Shown in pieces: positions 34,974 through 42,065 of a DNA stretch of 45,150 bases. The notes under the pieces were generated by a model. The model made no database searches. It saw only the letters and a program-made list of their open reading frames with translations, and was not told the DNA's origin. The DNA lies in the NCBI GenBank assembly GCA_050261415.1, contig JBLNDG010000132.1, positions 1-45,150 on the forward strand, written 5' to 3'. The DNA is from JBLNDG01 sp050261415. Lineage in GTDB: Bacteria; Bacillota; Clostridia; Lutisporales; Lutisporaceae. The position numbers and the translations under genes are program-made. Every line of letters begins with the position of its first letter. Position 1 is the first letter of the stretch.

Positions 34974-35384
34974 TTAACTTTGCTCCTCATCATCAACAGG
35001 CCAGGCGGATTCAATGATCTTCAACAGCCGTTCTTTATCTTTCTGGGTAAGGGGTTTAGCGTCACGGTTTATTATTGTGCCGAGCTGGTCGAATATATCC
35101 TCATTCTTTTTATTATCATGTTTATTTGTTTTATTAATAAATGTTGTTTCAGATTCAATGTAACCAGCAGCTTCCATTAATTGCTTATAAGTAACTCCAT
35201 TATATGCTTTATCGGCAAATTTTCTTATAGTTTCTGGATTAGGAGATGTATCTATTAATTCTCTCACCAATCTAGAAATATGGGCTGCACTTACTCCGCA
35301 ATGTAAAGCATATTGATTAATTGACCTTTCTCCTTTTGCTCTTAAAAGAAGCTCGGAAAACTTATGTTTATCAAAGTGATTCAT
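34974..35384 (-). CDS. Phage-type XRE repressor (CI-like)
   Basis: A 136-residue protein with an N-terminal helix-turn-helix (about 15-45; NQYALHCGVSAAHISRLVRE), a linker rich in Asn/Lys, and a short acidic C terminus with DQLGTIINRDAKPLT that could be a dimer part. No LexA-type peptidase domain is present, so a separate protease must inactivate it; the ImmA-type protein fits. It is transcribed leftward from a promoter overlapped by operators, divergent from the Cro-like gene. Start ATG 35384 has GTGAGG eight bases upstream. Confidence 0.8.
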   Translation of the reverse strand: MNHFDKHKFSELLLRAKGERSINQYALHCGVSAAHISRLVRELIDTSPNPETIRKFADKAYNGVTYKQLMEAAGYIESETTFINKTNKHDNKKNEDIFDQLGTIINRDAKPLTQKDKERLLKIIESAWPVDDEEQS

Positions 35385-35409
35385 GAATAACACCTCACTA
35401 TATACCTAT

Positions 35410-35438
35410 ATTGTATTTTAATTATTGACTGTAAACAA
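35410..35438 (-). promoter_or_regulatory. Promoter for the repressor
   Basis: Read leftward: TTGTTT (35438-35433), 17-bp spacer, TACAAT (35415-35410). Operator O1 (35423-35440) covers the -35 and spacer, so the repressor can control its own gene. Confidence 0.65.
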
Positions 35439-35541
35439 TAACGTAATAAAAAAAACATGAAAAAATTAACAAAAAGTATTGACTGCACTCAATAACGTGT
35501 GATATATTTTAACTACAGTCAACATTACATGCAGTCAATAG
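35423..35541. promoter_or_regulatory. Operator region of the repressor/Cro switch
   Basis: Two 18-bp sites share the form TATTGACTG-N4-CAATA: O1 35423-35440 and O2 35477-35494. A third cluster (35513-35541) has two inverted copies of the TTGACTG half-site (as CAGTCAA). The TTGACT in O2 is also the -35 of the rightward promoter (35479-35484, 18-bp spacer, TATATT 35503-35508). Bound repressor would shut off rightward transcription. A further inverted half-site lies at 35777-35792 after the Cro-like gene's core. Confidence 0.75.
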
Positions 35542-35557
35542 CACTGGAGGTGAGTCT

Positions 35558-35815
35558 ATGGATATTATAAAAGAGAAGGTTATTGAACTAATGGAAAGGT
35601 ACTGTGAAGGTAACTACAATGCATTCGCAAGAGAGTTAGGTCTAAATGTGGCACATTTATATAGAACACTTAATAACCCAAATAGTAAGGCAGGAGCTAA
35701 ATTTTTAGGTTCATTGATTGATTTTTGTGAAAGAAAGGAGCTTGATTATAAGGAATATATTTTTTTAAACAAACCGTTGACTGCATGTAATGATACGACT
35801 ATTCAGGCGAGTTAG
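35558..35815 (+). CDS. Cro-like helix-turn-helix protein
   Basis: An 85-residue protein with a helix-turn-helix at about 18-42 (GNYNAFARELGLNVAHLYRTL). It is divergent from the repressor and first in the rightward transcript, the place of Cro or an early regulator. Its last codons carry an operator-like inverted half-site (35777-35792) that is a perfect 16-base complement of the site at 35523-35538. GGAGGTGAG precedes ATG. A 12-bp gap and a partial copy of the 68-bp module lead to the next small ORF. Confidence 0.78.
   Translation: MDIIKEKVIELMERYCEGNYNAFARELGLNVAHLYRTLNNPNSKAGAKFLGSLIDFCERKELDYKEYIFLNKPLTACNDTTIQAS
35777..35792. repeat. 16-bp inverted copy of the operator at 35523-35538
   Basis: TTGACTGCATGTAATG here is the exact reverse complement of CATTACATGCAGTCAA at 35523-35538, 240 bp away. 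It lies inside the 3' part of the Cro-like gene and could allow looping between bound repressors. Confidence 0.8.
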
Positions 35816-35826
35816 GGGGTGAGGGA

Positions 35827-35976
35827 ATGAAACTGATAACCAAGGTAAGAGAGGTAAAGCAAGTTTCCAATATCGATGAGCTTGATAAATTGGTGAAGGA
35901 GGACTGGATACTCTTATCAGCATTATCCAGTCCGGAAGGAATACTTTTTATTCTTGGTCGGTTGAATCTTGATTAA
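35827..35976 (+). CDS. 49-residue hypothetical protein
   Basis: ATG 35827 follows TTAGGGGGTGAGG, the start signal used by several small genes of this region. It is hydrophilic at first and hydrophobic toward the end (WILLSALSSPEGILFILG), which is reminiscent of many small proteins of Firmicute phages. It has no recognised family. Its last 29 bp overlap the end of the convergent 97-codon gene on the other strand. Confidence 0.6.
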   Translation: MKLITKVREVKQVSNIDELDKLVKEDWILLSALSSPEGILFILGRLNLD

Positions 35977-36241
35977 GTCTTGAGATTACATCTTTCGTGA
36001 TATTAGCAAAAGATTCCCCTGTAATTTTATCAATTGTCTTGTTAAGTGAAGGATAACCGAGAACATAGTGAAGCTTTTGCATATCCGGGAAATTCTCATC
36101 ATAACAAGTTTTGTATGTTTCGATTAATAACCAACCTGCTTTTAATAGATTATTGACTTTTTCAACAGCTATTTCACCAGCATGTGATGAGTAATCGGTA
36201 GGGGATATTTGCTTAAATTCACAAAACATCGTTAAATCCAC
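35948..36241 (-). CDS. 97-residue hypothetical phage protein
   Basis: Starts at GTG 36241 with AAGGAGGTG five bases upstream, inside the first 68-bp module. It is soluble and without cysteine motifs except two single Cys; segments such as VEKVNNLLKAGWLLIETYK recall small hypothetical proteins of Firmicute elements. It converges on, and overlaps by 29 bp, the 49-residue ORF of the plus strand. No function assigned. Confidence 0.6.
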   Translation of the reverse strand: MDLTMFCEFKQISPTDYSSHAGEIAVEKVNNLLKAGWLLIETYKTCYDENFPDMQKLHYVLGYPSLNKTIDKITGESFANITKDVISRLNQDSTDQE

Positions 36242-36246
36242 AATAA

Positions 36247-36314
36247 CACCTCCTTATGAAAATTTTACCATATAGAGGTGTATGACTACAAGCGAGTTAG
36301 GGGGTGAGGAAATG
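36247..36314. repeat. 68-bp divergent start module, copy 1
   Basis: Contains on the left the ribosome binding site of the leftward gene (CACCTCC on plus), a nested inverted repeat (CACCTC...GAGGTG outer arms, TATG-AAAATTTT-A-CCATA core) and on the right TTAGGGGGTGAGGAAATG, the start signal of the rightward gene. About 57 of 68 positions match copy 2 by eye. Confidence 0.8.
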
Positions 36315-36464
36315 GGAGAAGCAGAGAAGGCGATTTTTAGCATCGTCCTACAAAGTGAAAATCAGGCTTTAAATGAGGCATATGAAGCTTATCTTTCAGC
36401 AAAGGAAAAGTTGCAAAGATGCTTGTACGAAGAAGGGATTGTCCTCCATGTAGAAAAGGGGTAA
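36312..36464 (+). CDS. 50-residue hypothetical protein
   Basis: ATG 36312 is preceded by GGGGGTGAGG. The peptide (starting MGEAEKAIFSIV) is predicted as two helices with a heptad-like pattern and few hydrophobics, so a small dimeric coiled coil is possible. It ends at a terminator shared with a convergent small gene. No family recognised. Confidence 0.6.
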   Translation: MGEAEKAIFSIVLQSENQALNEAYEAYLSAKEKLQRCLYEEGIVLHVEKG

Positions 36465-36490
36465 ACCGCCAGCGCCAACTGGCGGTTTAC
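36461..36490. terminator. Bidirectional terminator between two small genes
   Basis: A perfect 12-bp stem (36461-36472 with 36479-36490) around CGCCAA. It contains the stop codon of the 50-residue gene. Confidence 0.75.
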
Positions 36491-36494
36491 AGAG

Positions 36495-36683
36495 CTATTC
36501 GGACAAATACTCAATAATTGCATCTTTAAAAACCTGAAGAGTTTTTGCGGTTTCATCTCTCAGTATTTCTAAATTATGCTTATCAATTGGAGCATCATAT
36601 GCTGCATTGGATGAAACATTAGTAGTTTTAAAGCGACGAATTATGCCAGACAATTTTTCATTTAATTGGTTTATATCTTTCAT
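36495..36683 (-). CDS. 62-residue hypothetical protein
   Basis: Leftward gene starting at ATG 36683 (seven bases after GGAGGTG; an ATG directly upstream at 36686 is possible). Helical, polar, begins MKDINQLNEKLSGIIRRF. Shares module copy 2 with the 59-residue gene on the other strand. No family recognised. Confidence 0.55.
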   Translation of the reverse strand: MKDINQLNEKLSGIIRRFKTTNVSSNAAYDAPIDKHNLEILRDETAKTLQVFKDAIIEYLSE

Positions 36684-36690
36684 CATTAAG

Positions 36691-36758
36691 CACCTCCTTA
36701 TGGAAATTTTACCATAATGAGGTGGGCAAGCACAAACAAGTTAGGGGGTGAGGAAATG
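36691..36758. repeat. 68-bp divergent start module, copy 2
   Basis: Same order as copy 1. Here the core is a nearly complete palindrome, TATGG-AAATTTTA-CCATA within CACCTC...GAGGTG arms. It ends with the start codon of the rightward gene. Confidence 0.8.
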
Positions 36759-36935
36759 GATAGTATTTTTAATGATGCAGTAAAAGAAATAATACCACTA
36801 TATACAAAGTGTATTACAAAGGCAGCAAATGATTTTATTGAGGGAAAGAAAGTAGACTGCGAATCATTGATATCATTGCATGATTCTATTAGAGTACTTC
36901 ATCATCTTAAGAAAATTTCTGAGGGAAATGAGTAA
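36756..36935 (+). CDS. 59-residue hypothetical protein
   Basis: ATG 36756 follows GGGGGTGAGGAA. Two predicted helices joined by a short turn with one Cys each, no motif known to me. An in-frame ATG 39 bp upstream would be translated through the module and is rejected, although the frame is open there in both copies 1 and 2. Ends before a hairpin terminator. Confidence 0.6.
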   Translation: MDSIFNDAVKEIIPLYTKCITKAANDFIEGKKVDCESLISLHDSIRVLHHLKKISEGNE

Positions 36936-36936
36936 G

Positions 36937-36957
36937 CTAAGGAACAGAGCCTTAGCC
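36937..36957. terminator. Hairpin between two convergent small genes
   Basis: GCTAAGG (36937-36943) pairs with CCTTAGC (36951-36957). The T-rich tails are weak, but position and repeated layout support a terminator role. Confidence 0.55.
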
Positions 36958-36966
36958 TAACATAAA

Positions 36967-37191
36967 CTATATCTTTTCCCACTCATGGATATCGGTGGGT
37001 ACTTGATCCAGTTTACCGTCAAGGTTATCCCAGTCATAGCAGCCAGTGACATGACAATAAACATCATCAGCTGCTGCAACAGCTGAGTGATAACTACCAT
37101 AACAAATGTCACTGATAATTAATTCAAATCTACCGGTTGAGTTATTTAGTTTTATTGCCATAAGACCAATAGGGCTTTTATAGATATACAA
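36967..37191 (-). CDS. 74-residue hypothetical protein
   Basis: Leftward gene starting at TTG 37191 with GAGGTG six bases upstream, inside module copy 3; the GTG at 37200 overlaps that site. The sequence (starting MYIYKSPIGLMAIKLN) looks like a small beta-rich domain with a tryptophan-rich tail. No family recognised. Confidence 0.55.
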   Translation of the reverse strand: MYIYKSPIGLMAIKLNNSTGRFELIISDICYGSYHSAVAAADDVYCHVTGCYDWDNLDGKLDQVPTDIHEWEKI

Positions 37192-37197
37192 GTGAAC

Positions 37198-37265
37198 CAC
37201 CTCTATTTAGAAATTTTACCATATAGAGGTGGACAATCACAAGTAAGGTAGGGGGTGAGGTGAGG
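37198..37265. repeat. 68-bp divergent start module, copy 3
   Basis: Same layout, more diverged on the left (CACCTCTATTTAG) and ending GGGGGTGAGGTGAGG. It serves the 74-residue gene on the left and the tiny ORF/58-residue gene on the right. Confidence 0.75.
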
Positions 37266-37267
37266 AA

Positions 37268-37348
37268 TTGTATGGCATAGTACAATCCAATTCGCTCATA
37301 GGTTATAGGGAAGGAAGGTGGGGAGCATGGCCAAAAGGCAGCCAATAA
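37268..37348 (+). CDS. Possible 26-residue leader ORF
   Basis: TTG 37268 directly follows the GGGTGAGGTGAGG start signal of module copy 3 and stays open for 26 codons. It runs 22 bp into the next gene, so the two could be translationally coupled. It is too short for a coding test by eye. Confidence 0.3.
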   Translation: MYGIVQSNSLIGYREGRWGAWPKGSQ

Positions 37349-37503
37349 AAGTAATTGTGCACAAACCAAGCGATGAAGAAGTATCCAAACTTGTGGCAAG
37401 GGCATTTGCACAGATAATTGACGACCGGATCCAGGCACTTCCTGAGGAAATGAGGGTACCCACTTATGATGCGATCATAGAATCATTGAAAAAGCTCGTA
37501 TGA
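37327..37503 (+). CDS. 58-residue hypothetical protein
   Basis: ATG 37327 follows GGAAGGTGGGG. After a basic strand (MAKRQPIKVIVHKP) come two helices. The size and place fit a small phage early protein. It is followed by a hairpin (AGAAGGC/GCCTTCT, 37508-37527) with an A-rich tail. No family recognised. Confidence 0.6.
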   Translation: MAKRQPIKVIVHKPSDEEVSKLVARAFAQIIDDRIQALPEEMRVPTYDAIIESLKKLV

Positions 37504-37555
37504 AAAGAAGAAGGCCGTTAAGCCTTCTAATTAAAAAAAGAAAGGTGGGACATGT

Positions 37556-37651
37556 ATGTTGACAATTGAAGAAGCTTTGTGGCTTGCATCAAAAGGTTAC
37601 TATATAGCTTGCAAAAGAGGTAACCTGAGTTACATCGGTTATGAAGGCTAG
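37556..37651 (+). CDS. 31-residue hypothetical protein
   Basis: ATG 37556 follows AAAGGTGGG at good distance. The peptide starts MLTIEEALWLASKGYYIACK, a pattern like a short helix-turn element seen in tiny phage proteins. The stop codon overlaps the first of two mutually exclusive hairpins that share GCCC (37651-37662 and 37659-37673). The following stretch to 37830 shows no gene. Confidence 0.5.
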   Translation: MLTIEEALWLASKGYYIACKRGNLSYIGYEG

Positions 37652-37830
37652 GGCAGAAGCCCTGGGACAGGGCATGTAAAATGATTAATCGGACTGATTT
37701 AGTGGCTGGGTGTTTATGATGGGACCGACTTGCTACAGTTTTATTTTAACAGGTCATCAAGTGATAAATAAACCTGCTAATTATATCGGTTTTAGATAAT
37801 TTCAAACAAAATATCAAAGGAGGTATTGAT

Positions 37831-38349
37831 TTGTTAGCGGAAGCAATAAAGGAAGCAAGAGGAAGATATGGTGTTTCACAAACTGCACTTGCGGGCAGGC
37901 TCAATATATCTCAGTCAGTTATAAGTGATGTGGAAAACGGGAAAAAGAATTTATCTCATGATCTGGCTTTCAGGCTCCCAGAAGTGCTTAACAATGACGC
38001 AAAGGTCAAGGCTGAAATAGCCCACGAAATGAAAACAGAGTTTTTCAACGTACCGGTGCTAAGGAATATTGATGACAGCCCCAAAAATGTGCTTGATGTA
38101 TTGGTGTCTGAAGCTGCAGAGGCAATAAAAAGTGTCCAGGATATAAAGAGACTGCTATTGAATAAGCGCCCCGGTGCCCAGTTGGATGAAGAGACAATGA
38201 CAGAGTTAATTCCACTTGAGGAGCAGATCGGGGACTTGTTCGCAGCCCTTAAGATGCATCTTATATCAATGAATGTAAGTTATGGACTGAATATCAGGAC
38301 TGTTGAAGCCAGGGTGAATGCTAAGCTACGAAGGAAGGGCTATATATAA
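37831..38349 (+). CDS. XRE-family regulator with C-terminal extension
   Basis: A 172-residue protein. The N-terminal helix-turn-helix (about 5-60) is canonical: VSQTALAGRLNISQSVISDVENGKKNL. The rest (about 70-172) is a helical domain of unknown type, perhaps for multimerisation. Found in the early region of the element, it probably controls early or middle genes. The start is TTG with AAAGGAGGT six bases upstream. A short hairpin (GTGCTT/AAGCAC) follows the stop codon. Confidence 0.8.
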   Translation: MLAEAIKEARGRYGVSQTALAGRLNISQSVISDVENGKKNLSHDLAFRLPEVLNNDAKVKAEIAHEMKTEFFNVPVLRNIDDSPKNVLDVLVSEAAEAIKSVQDIKRLLLNKRPGAQLDEETMTELIPLEEQIGDLFAALKMHLISMNVSYGLNIRTVEARVNAKLRRKGYI

Positions 38350-38471
38350 AAAAAGAGTGCTTAAAAAAGCACCAAATTTATGTTCCATTTATATTTTATC
38401 ATTACATAAATGAGTCTGCAATACTTTGAAGTTCCTTTATAAAACAAAATGTCGGGAAAGGTGATGAACAT

Positions 38472-38816
38472 ATGAATACCATCAATTTTACATGTAAAAT
38501 GCGTAGAGGTAAGTCAATTGAAGAGTGGCCGGCTACGATAACTAAGCTTATAAATCACGGAAGCCACTATGAAATGCAGATATCTTCCCGTTCCAGCATA
38601 ACGGTAATATTTGGTGATACACTGAGAGGCGGCTTCTGCTGCATACCTGGTGACAATGCAGGTTGTGAGTTAGCCGGATACAATGATTTATTCTGGAACC
38701 TTGAACGCATCACAGCTGCTATGAAAAACAAGGTGGATGCGGTAACGGTGGCTTTTGCTATAGCTGCCGTTGGCAAGCTGCTTGATGAGAACGGGCAACT
38801 ATCAAAAGCCTTATAG
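38472..38816 (+). CDS. 114-residue hypothetical protein (DUF6618-like)
   Basis: A small protein with the blocks MNTINFTCKMRRGKSIEEWPA, YEMQISSRSSI and GGFCCIP, which I recall from a family common in Firmicute mobile elements (probably DUF6618; name from memory). The N-terminal part looks beta-rich and the end is helical. Function unknown. GGAAAGGTGATG precedes the start. Confidence 0.6.
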   Translation: MNTINFTCKMRRGKSIEEWPATITKLINHGSHYEMQISSRSSITVIFGDTLRGGFCCIPGDNAGCELAGYNDLFWNLERITAAMKNKVDAVTVAFAIAAVGKLLDENGQLSKAL

Positions 38817-38889
38817 GAAAGAGGATTAAAATTCTAAACTCCAGTACTGAACTGGTAAATCATGATAATTTATGAAAGGGGGTGTACTA

Positions 38890-39252
38890 GTGGATAAACT
38901 TACTATCGCCAATATAGCCAGGGGGGCATTGGTAGAGCAGTTTGAAGTTGAACTTGAGAAAGTTCTCGACAACATAGTTGATCCAAACACAGATCCTAAG
39001 AAGGTCAGGAAAATTCAAATCAACATGGAGTTCAAGCCTAACGAGAAGCGAAACATGGCAGAGATAAAGTGTCAGACTAAATCAAATCTCGTACCGGCAA
39101 ATACGGTTGAGACAGCAATAACAATCGGAAAGGGTACGGACGGGACCATAGCAGCGGCTGAATTGGATTCAGAGATATTCGGCCAGTTGAAGCTTGGTGA
39201 TGAAGGCAACATAGAAGAGGCTGGGAAAATAGTCCAATACATTAAGAAATAG
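38890..39252 (+). CDS. Phage protein annotated in relatives as replication terminator protein
   Basis: A 120-residue protein. The segments VRKIQINMEFKPNEKRNMAEI and LVPANTVETAITIG resemble a protein frequent in clostridial phages that databases call replication terminator protein (recalled; the name has little experimental support). GTG 38890 is chosen because AAAGGGGGTG lies five bases before it; the ATG at 38872 overlaps that site. The next gene begins 14 bp downstream, so the pair is an operon. Confidence 0.65.
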   Translation: MDKLTIANIARGALVEQFEVELEKVLDNIVDPNTDPKKVRKIQINMEFKPNEKRNMAEIKCQTKSNLVPANTVETAITIGKGTDGTIAAAELDSEIFGQLKLGDEGNIEEAGKIVQYIKK

Positions 39253-39266
39253 GAGGAAGAGTACAG

Positions 39267-39965
39267 ATGATAAAAGCAGCATTAGAATATCTAGTCAACT
39301 TAGGCAAGACAGAAGTTTTGGAAGTCGATGGTCAGAAATATTCAACAAAGGGACTGCATCATATTACACAGCCTAGCCCTGATAATCTGGTTATTACAAC
39401 TCTTACTGGTTTGGTGGACTATATTATATCCAAGATTGATGATCATAAGACATCATTACTTATGCAAGTAGTATCGCCGAAGCAGGTGAGAGTATATTCA
39501 CCGCTAAAACCGGATGCAATTAGGGATTACTACATAGAATGTACGGCGCAACTTCCTGATATATGCTTTGGAAAATTTATTGACATCGAGAATTTTAACA
39601 TCATGCTTCAAAGCTGCTTTGTACAAAATGAACATTCTGCATCAGTTCTCCAGGTAGTTGGAAATATCACAGAACAAACAGTTAGAACAGTGGGTGACGA
39701 TGGAGTATCACAGGAGGTAACAGCAAGAGCAGGTATAGTAAAAGTTACTAATGTACCTGTACCTAATCCGGTGATATTAAAGCCATTCAGAACATTTGCA
39801 GAAGTGGAACAGCCTGAAAGCAAATTTGTATTCCGTATGCAGGATGGACCCAGAGCTGCAATCTTTGAAGCTGATGGTGGAGCATGGAAACTGGAAGCAA
39901 TGAGGAATATTAAGGAATATCTCAAAATAAATCTTGAAGGTTGCAACGTAAAGATTATCTCATAA
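39267..39965 (+). CDS. Conserved phage protein, DUF2303/YfdQ-like
   Basis: A 232-residue protein. VVGNITEQTVRTVGDDGVSQ, VTARAGI, PFRTFAEVEQPESKFVFRM and AIFEADGGAWKLEA resemble the YfdQ/DUF2303 group of phage proteins. Function unknown. It is co-transcribed with the preceding 120-residue gene (AGGAGGAAG in the gap). A stem CTGAGAGGGC/GCCCTCTCAG follows. Confidence 0.6.
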   Translation: MIKAALEYLVNLGKTEVLEVDGQKYSTKGLHHITQPSPDNLVITTLTGLVDYIISKIDDHKTSLLMQVVSPKQVRVYSPLKPDAIRDYYIECTAQLPDICFGKFIDIENFNIMLQSCFVQNEHSASVLQVVGNITEQTVRTVGDDGVSQEVTARAGIVKVTNVPVPNPVILKPFRTFAEVEQPESKFVFRMQDGPRAAIFEADGGAWKLEAMRNIKEYLKINLEGCNVKIIS

Positions 39966-39974
39966 TAAAAATAT

Positions 39975-40004
39975 CTGAGAGGGCATAAAAAAGAGCCCTC
40001 TCAG
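39975..40004 (+). terminator. Hairpin after the DUF2303-like gene
   Basis: A perfect 10-bp stem (39975-39984 with 39995-40004) around a ten-base loop. No direct T-run follows, so it may be a partial terminator or an mRNA stabiliser. Confidence 0.55.
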
Positions 40005-40077
40005 AGCAAAAATTATATTTCCAATATAAATATATCATATTATTCAAAATATATCAAATCTATAAGGGGGTATTACA

Positions 40078-40317
40078 ATGCAGAGCGATAAAGTGAAGGT
40101 CAACATGGTCAGTTGTAATGATCAGAAGCAGCATAAGATAAAAGCAATATTCCCTACAGGTATTTCAACACATCATAAAGGCGTACTTGTAGCCCTTCCG
40201 GAGGAGGGTGATTCAACGGTAAAAATATATATTCTTGGGTGCTCAGGATCTGAGTATAGAAAAGCGATTGAAGCCATGCTGAGTCAGATAAAAGAGCTCG
40301 GTGAGGTGAGATTTTGA
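40078..40317 (+). CDS. 79-residue hypothetical protein
   Basis: A small soluble protein (strands KVNMVSCN, KIKAIFPTG, KGVLVALP, then a helix). It is translationally coupled to the methyltransferase: its stop TGA (40315-40317) overlaps the TTG start at 40314. AAGGGGGTATTAC precedes its ATG. It may be an accessory protein to the methyltransferase; family not recognised. Confidence 0.65.
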   Translation: MQSDKVKVNMVSCNDQKQHKIKAIFPTGISTHHKGVLVALPEEGDSTVKIYILGCSGSEYRKAIEAMLSQIKELGEVRF

Positions 40318-41969
40318 AGCAGATTGATATATTTAGTGAAATTATGGTAGATAACTTCGCAGGTGGTGGTGGCGCGAGCACAGGCATAGAGATGGCAATT
40401 GGACGGTCAGTAGATATAGCAATTAATCACGATCCCGCCGCTATAGCAATGCACCGTGCAAACCATCCTAATACAGAGCATTATTGCGAGAATGTATGGA
40501 AAGTGGACCCAAGGAAAGCCGTTAGAGGCAGGCCTGTGGCATTAGCCTGGTTCTCCCCGGACTGTAAACACTTCTCAAAGGCTAAGGGGGGAAAACCGGT
40601 TGAAAAGAAAATCAGGGGGCTTGCATGGATTGTATTAAGATGGGCGGCTCTTGTAAGACCAAGAGTAATTATGTTGGAAAATGTGGAAGAGTTTCAAACC
40701 TGGGGGCCATTAAACAGGCGTAAACACCCAATAAAGAGCAAGAAAAGTCAAACGTATTGGAAGTGGAGGGGACAGCTTGAAGCATTAGGATACGATATTG
40801 AGACAAAAGAACTGATTGCGGCAGACTACGGAGCGCCAACAAAGCGAAAACGTTTCTTCATGGTTGCACGGTGTGACGGTAAGCCTATTGCGTGGCCTAA
40901 GCCTACTCATGGAGATAGAAACAGTGAAGAAGTGAAAAACGGGCTGCTTAAGCCTTATGTGCCAGCTGCAGACATTATAGACTGGGATATTCCATGTAAG
41001 AGCATATTTGACAGAAGCAAGCCTCTGGCAGAAAACACTATGAAACGAATTGCCCGGGGATTACAGAAATTTGTTATCGAGAATCCAGAGCCATTTATTA
41101 TTCAAGTAAATCATAGTGGTGACAGTTTTAGAGGGCAAGTGTTAGATGAACCTATGCCAACAATCACAGCGAAGCATGGATTTGGGCTTGTAACTCCATA
41201 CATTACTCAAATAGGGCAGACCGGATTTACGGATGATAGGTCAAAGAGTGTTGAAGAGCCTATTACAACAGTGATGTCAAAGCAAGAGCATATGCTGATA
41301 GCACCCACTTTGATTCAGTACCATTCCGAAACATCAAAAGATGAAGTTAGAGGTCAGACGCTTGAAGAACCAATTATGACAATTGACAGTAACCCCAGAT
41401 ATGGGTTAGTGAGTGCTTTCATCAGCAAATATTATGACGGTACTTATAAAGGTGCTGGGAGCAAATGTGATGATCCCTTACATACGGTAACTGGTAAAGA
41501 CCACAATGCACTGGTTACAGATCATATAATTCAAATGAATAACAATATGGTCGGAACTGATATGAGGGAACCACTAAATACCATAGTAGCAGGGCCCGGA
41601 CATATTGGAGAGGTAAGAGCTTTCTTAATTAAATACTACGGACAAGGCACTGGGCAGGATATCAAAGAACCTCTTGATACCGTGGTTGGCAAAGACAGAT
41701 TCGGGCTGGTAACAATAGAAGGCCAGGATTATCAGATAGTAGATATCGGCATGAGAATGCTTGAACCACATGAACTTTTCAGAGCTCAGGGATTTCCGGA
41801 GAACTACATAATTGACCGTGACGACAAAGGCAATCCATATCCTAAAAAAGAGCAGGTAGCCAGATGCGGTAATGCAGTACCTCCACCATTCGCAGAAGCT
41901 TTGGTAAGAGCTAACTTGCCGGAGCTGTGCGATAGCGAGGATACAGGTAGATATTATAGTGCGGTATAA
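40314..41969 (+). CDS. C5 cytosine DNA methyltransferase with repeated recognition region
   Basis: A 551-residue methyltransferase that places a methyl group on C5 of cytosine using SAM. Motif I is DNFAGGGGAS, motif IV is SPDCKHFSKA with catalytic C84, motif VI is E122-N-V, and motif IX/X lie at the C terminus (HELFRAQGFP, CGNAVPPPF). Motif IV reads PDC rather than PPC, as in several phage enzymes. Between VIII and IX (about 260-475) lie six units of the form E/D-P-x-x-T-I/V, each followed by a loop and often an aliphatic-Tyr-Tyr segment, probably the target-recognition part. No cognate restriction gene is adjacent, so it may protect phage DNA. Confidence 0.88.
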   Translation: MKQIDIFSEIMVDNFAGGGGASTGIEMAIGRSVDIAINHDPAAIAMHRANHPNTEHYCENVWKVDPRKAVRGRPVALAWFSPDCKHFSKAKGGKPVEKKIRGLAWIVLRWAALVRPRVIMLENVEEFQTWGPLNRRKHPIKSKKSQTYWKWRGQLEALGYDIETKELIAADYGAPTKRKRFFMVARCDGKPIAWPKPTHGDRNSEEVKNGLLKPYVPAADIIDWDIPCKSIFDRSKPLAENTMKRIARGLQKFVIENPEPFIIQVNHSGDSFRGQVLDEPMPTITAKHGFGLVTPYITQIGQTGFTDDRSKSVEEPITTVMSKQEHMLIAPTLIQYHSETSKDEVRGQTLEEPIMTIDSNPRYGLVSAFISKYYDGTYKGAGSKCDDPLHTVTGKDHNALVTDHIIQMNNNMVGTDMREPLNTIVAGPGHIGEVRAFLIKYYGQGTGQDIKEPLDTVVGKDRFGLVTIEGQDYQIVDIGMRMLEPHELFRAQGFPENYIIDRDDKGNPYPKKEQVARCGNAVPPPFAEALVRANLPELCDSEDTGRYYSAV

Positions 41970-42065
41970 CACATCATGATCATTATGCGAACTAAGAAAA
42001 AATAAATTTAATCGTCATAGGTAAGCTTTTAAATGCCGGCAGCCTTTCCGACGGGAAAGGAACTT

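Noticed and set aside
35807..37265. CRISPR-like array
   Set aside because: Repeats are 68 bp with spacings over 400 bp that contain genes; there are no regular short spacers and no cas genes.
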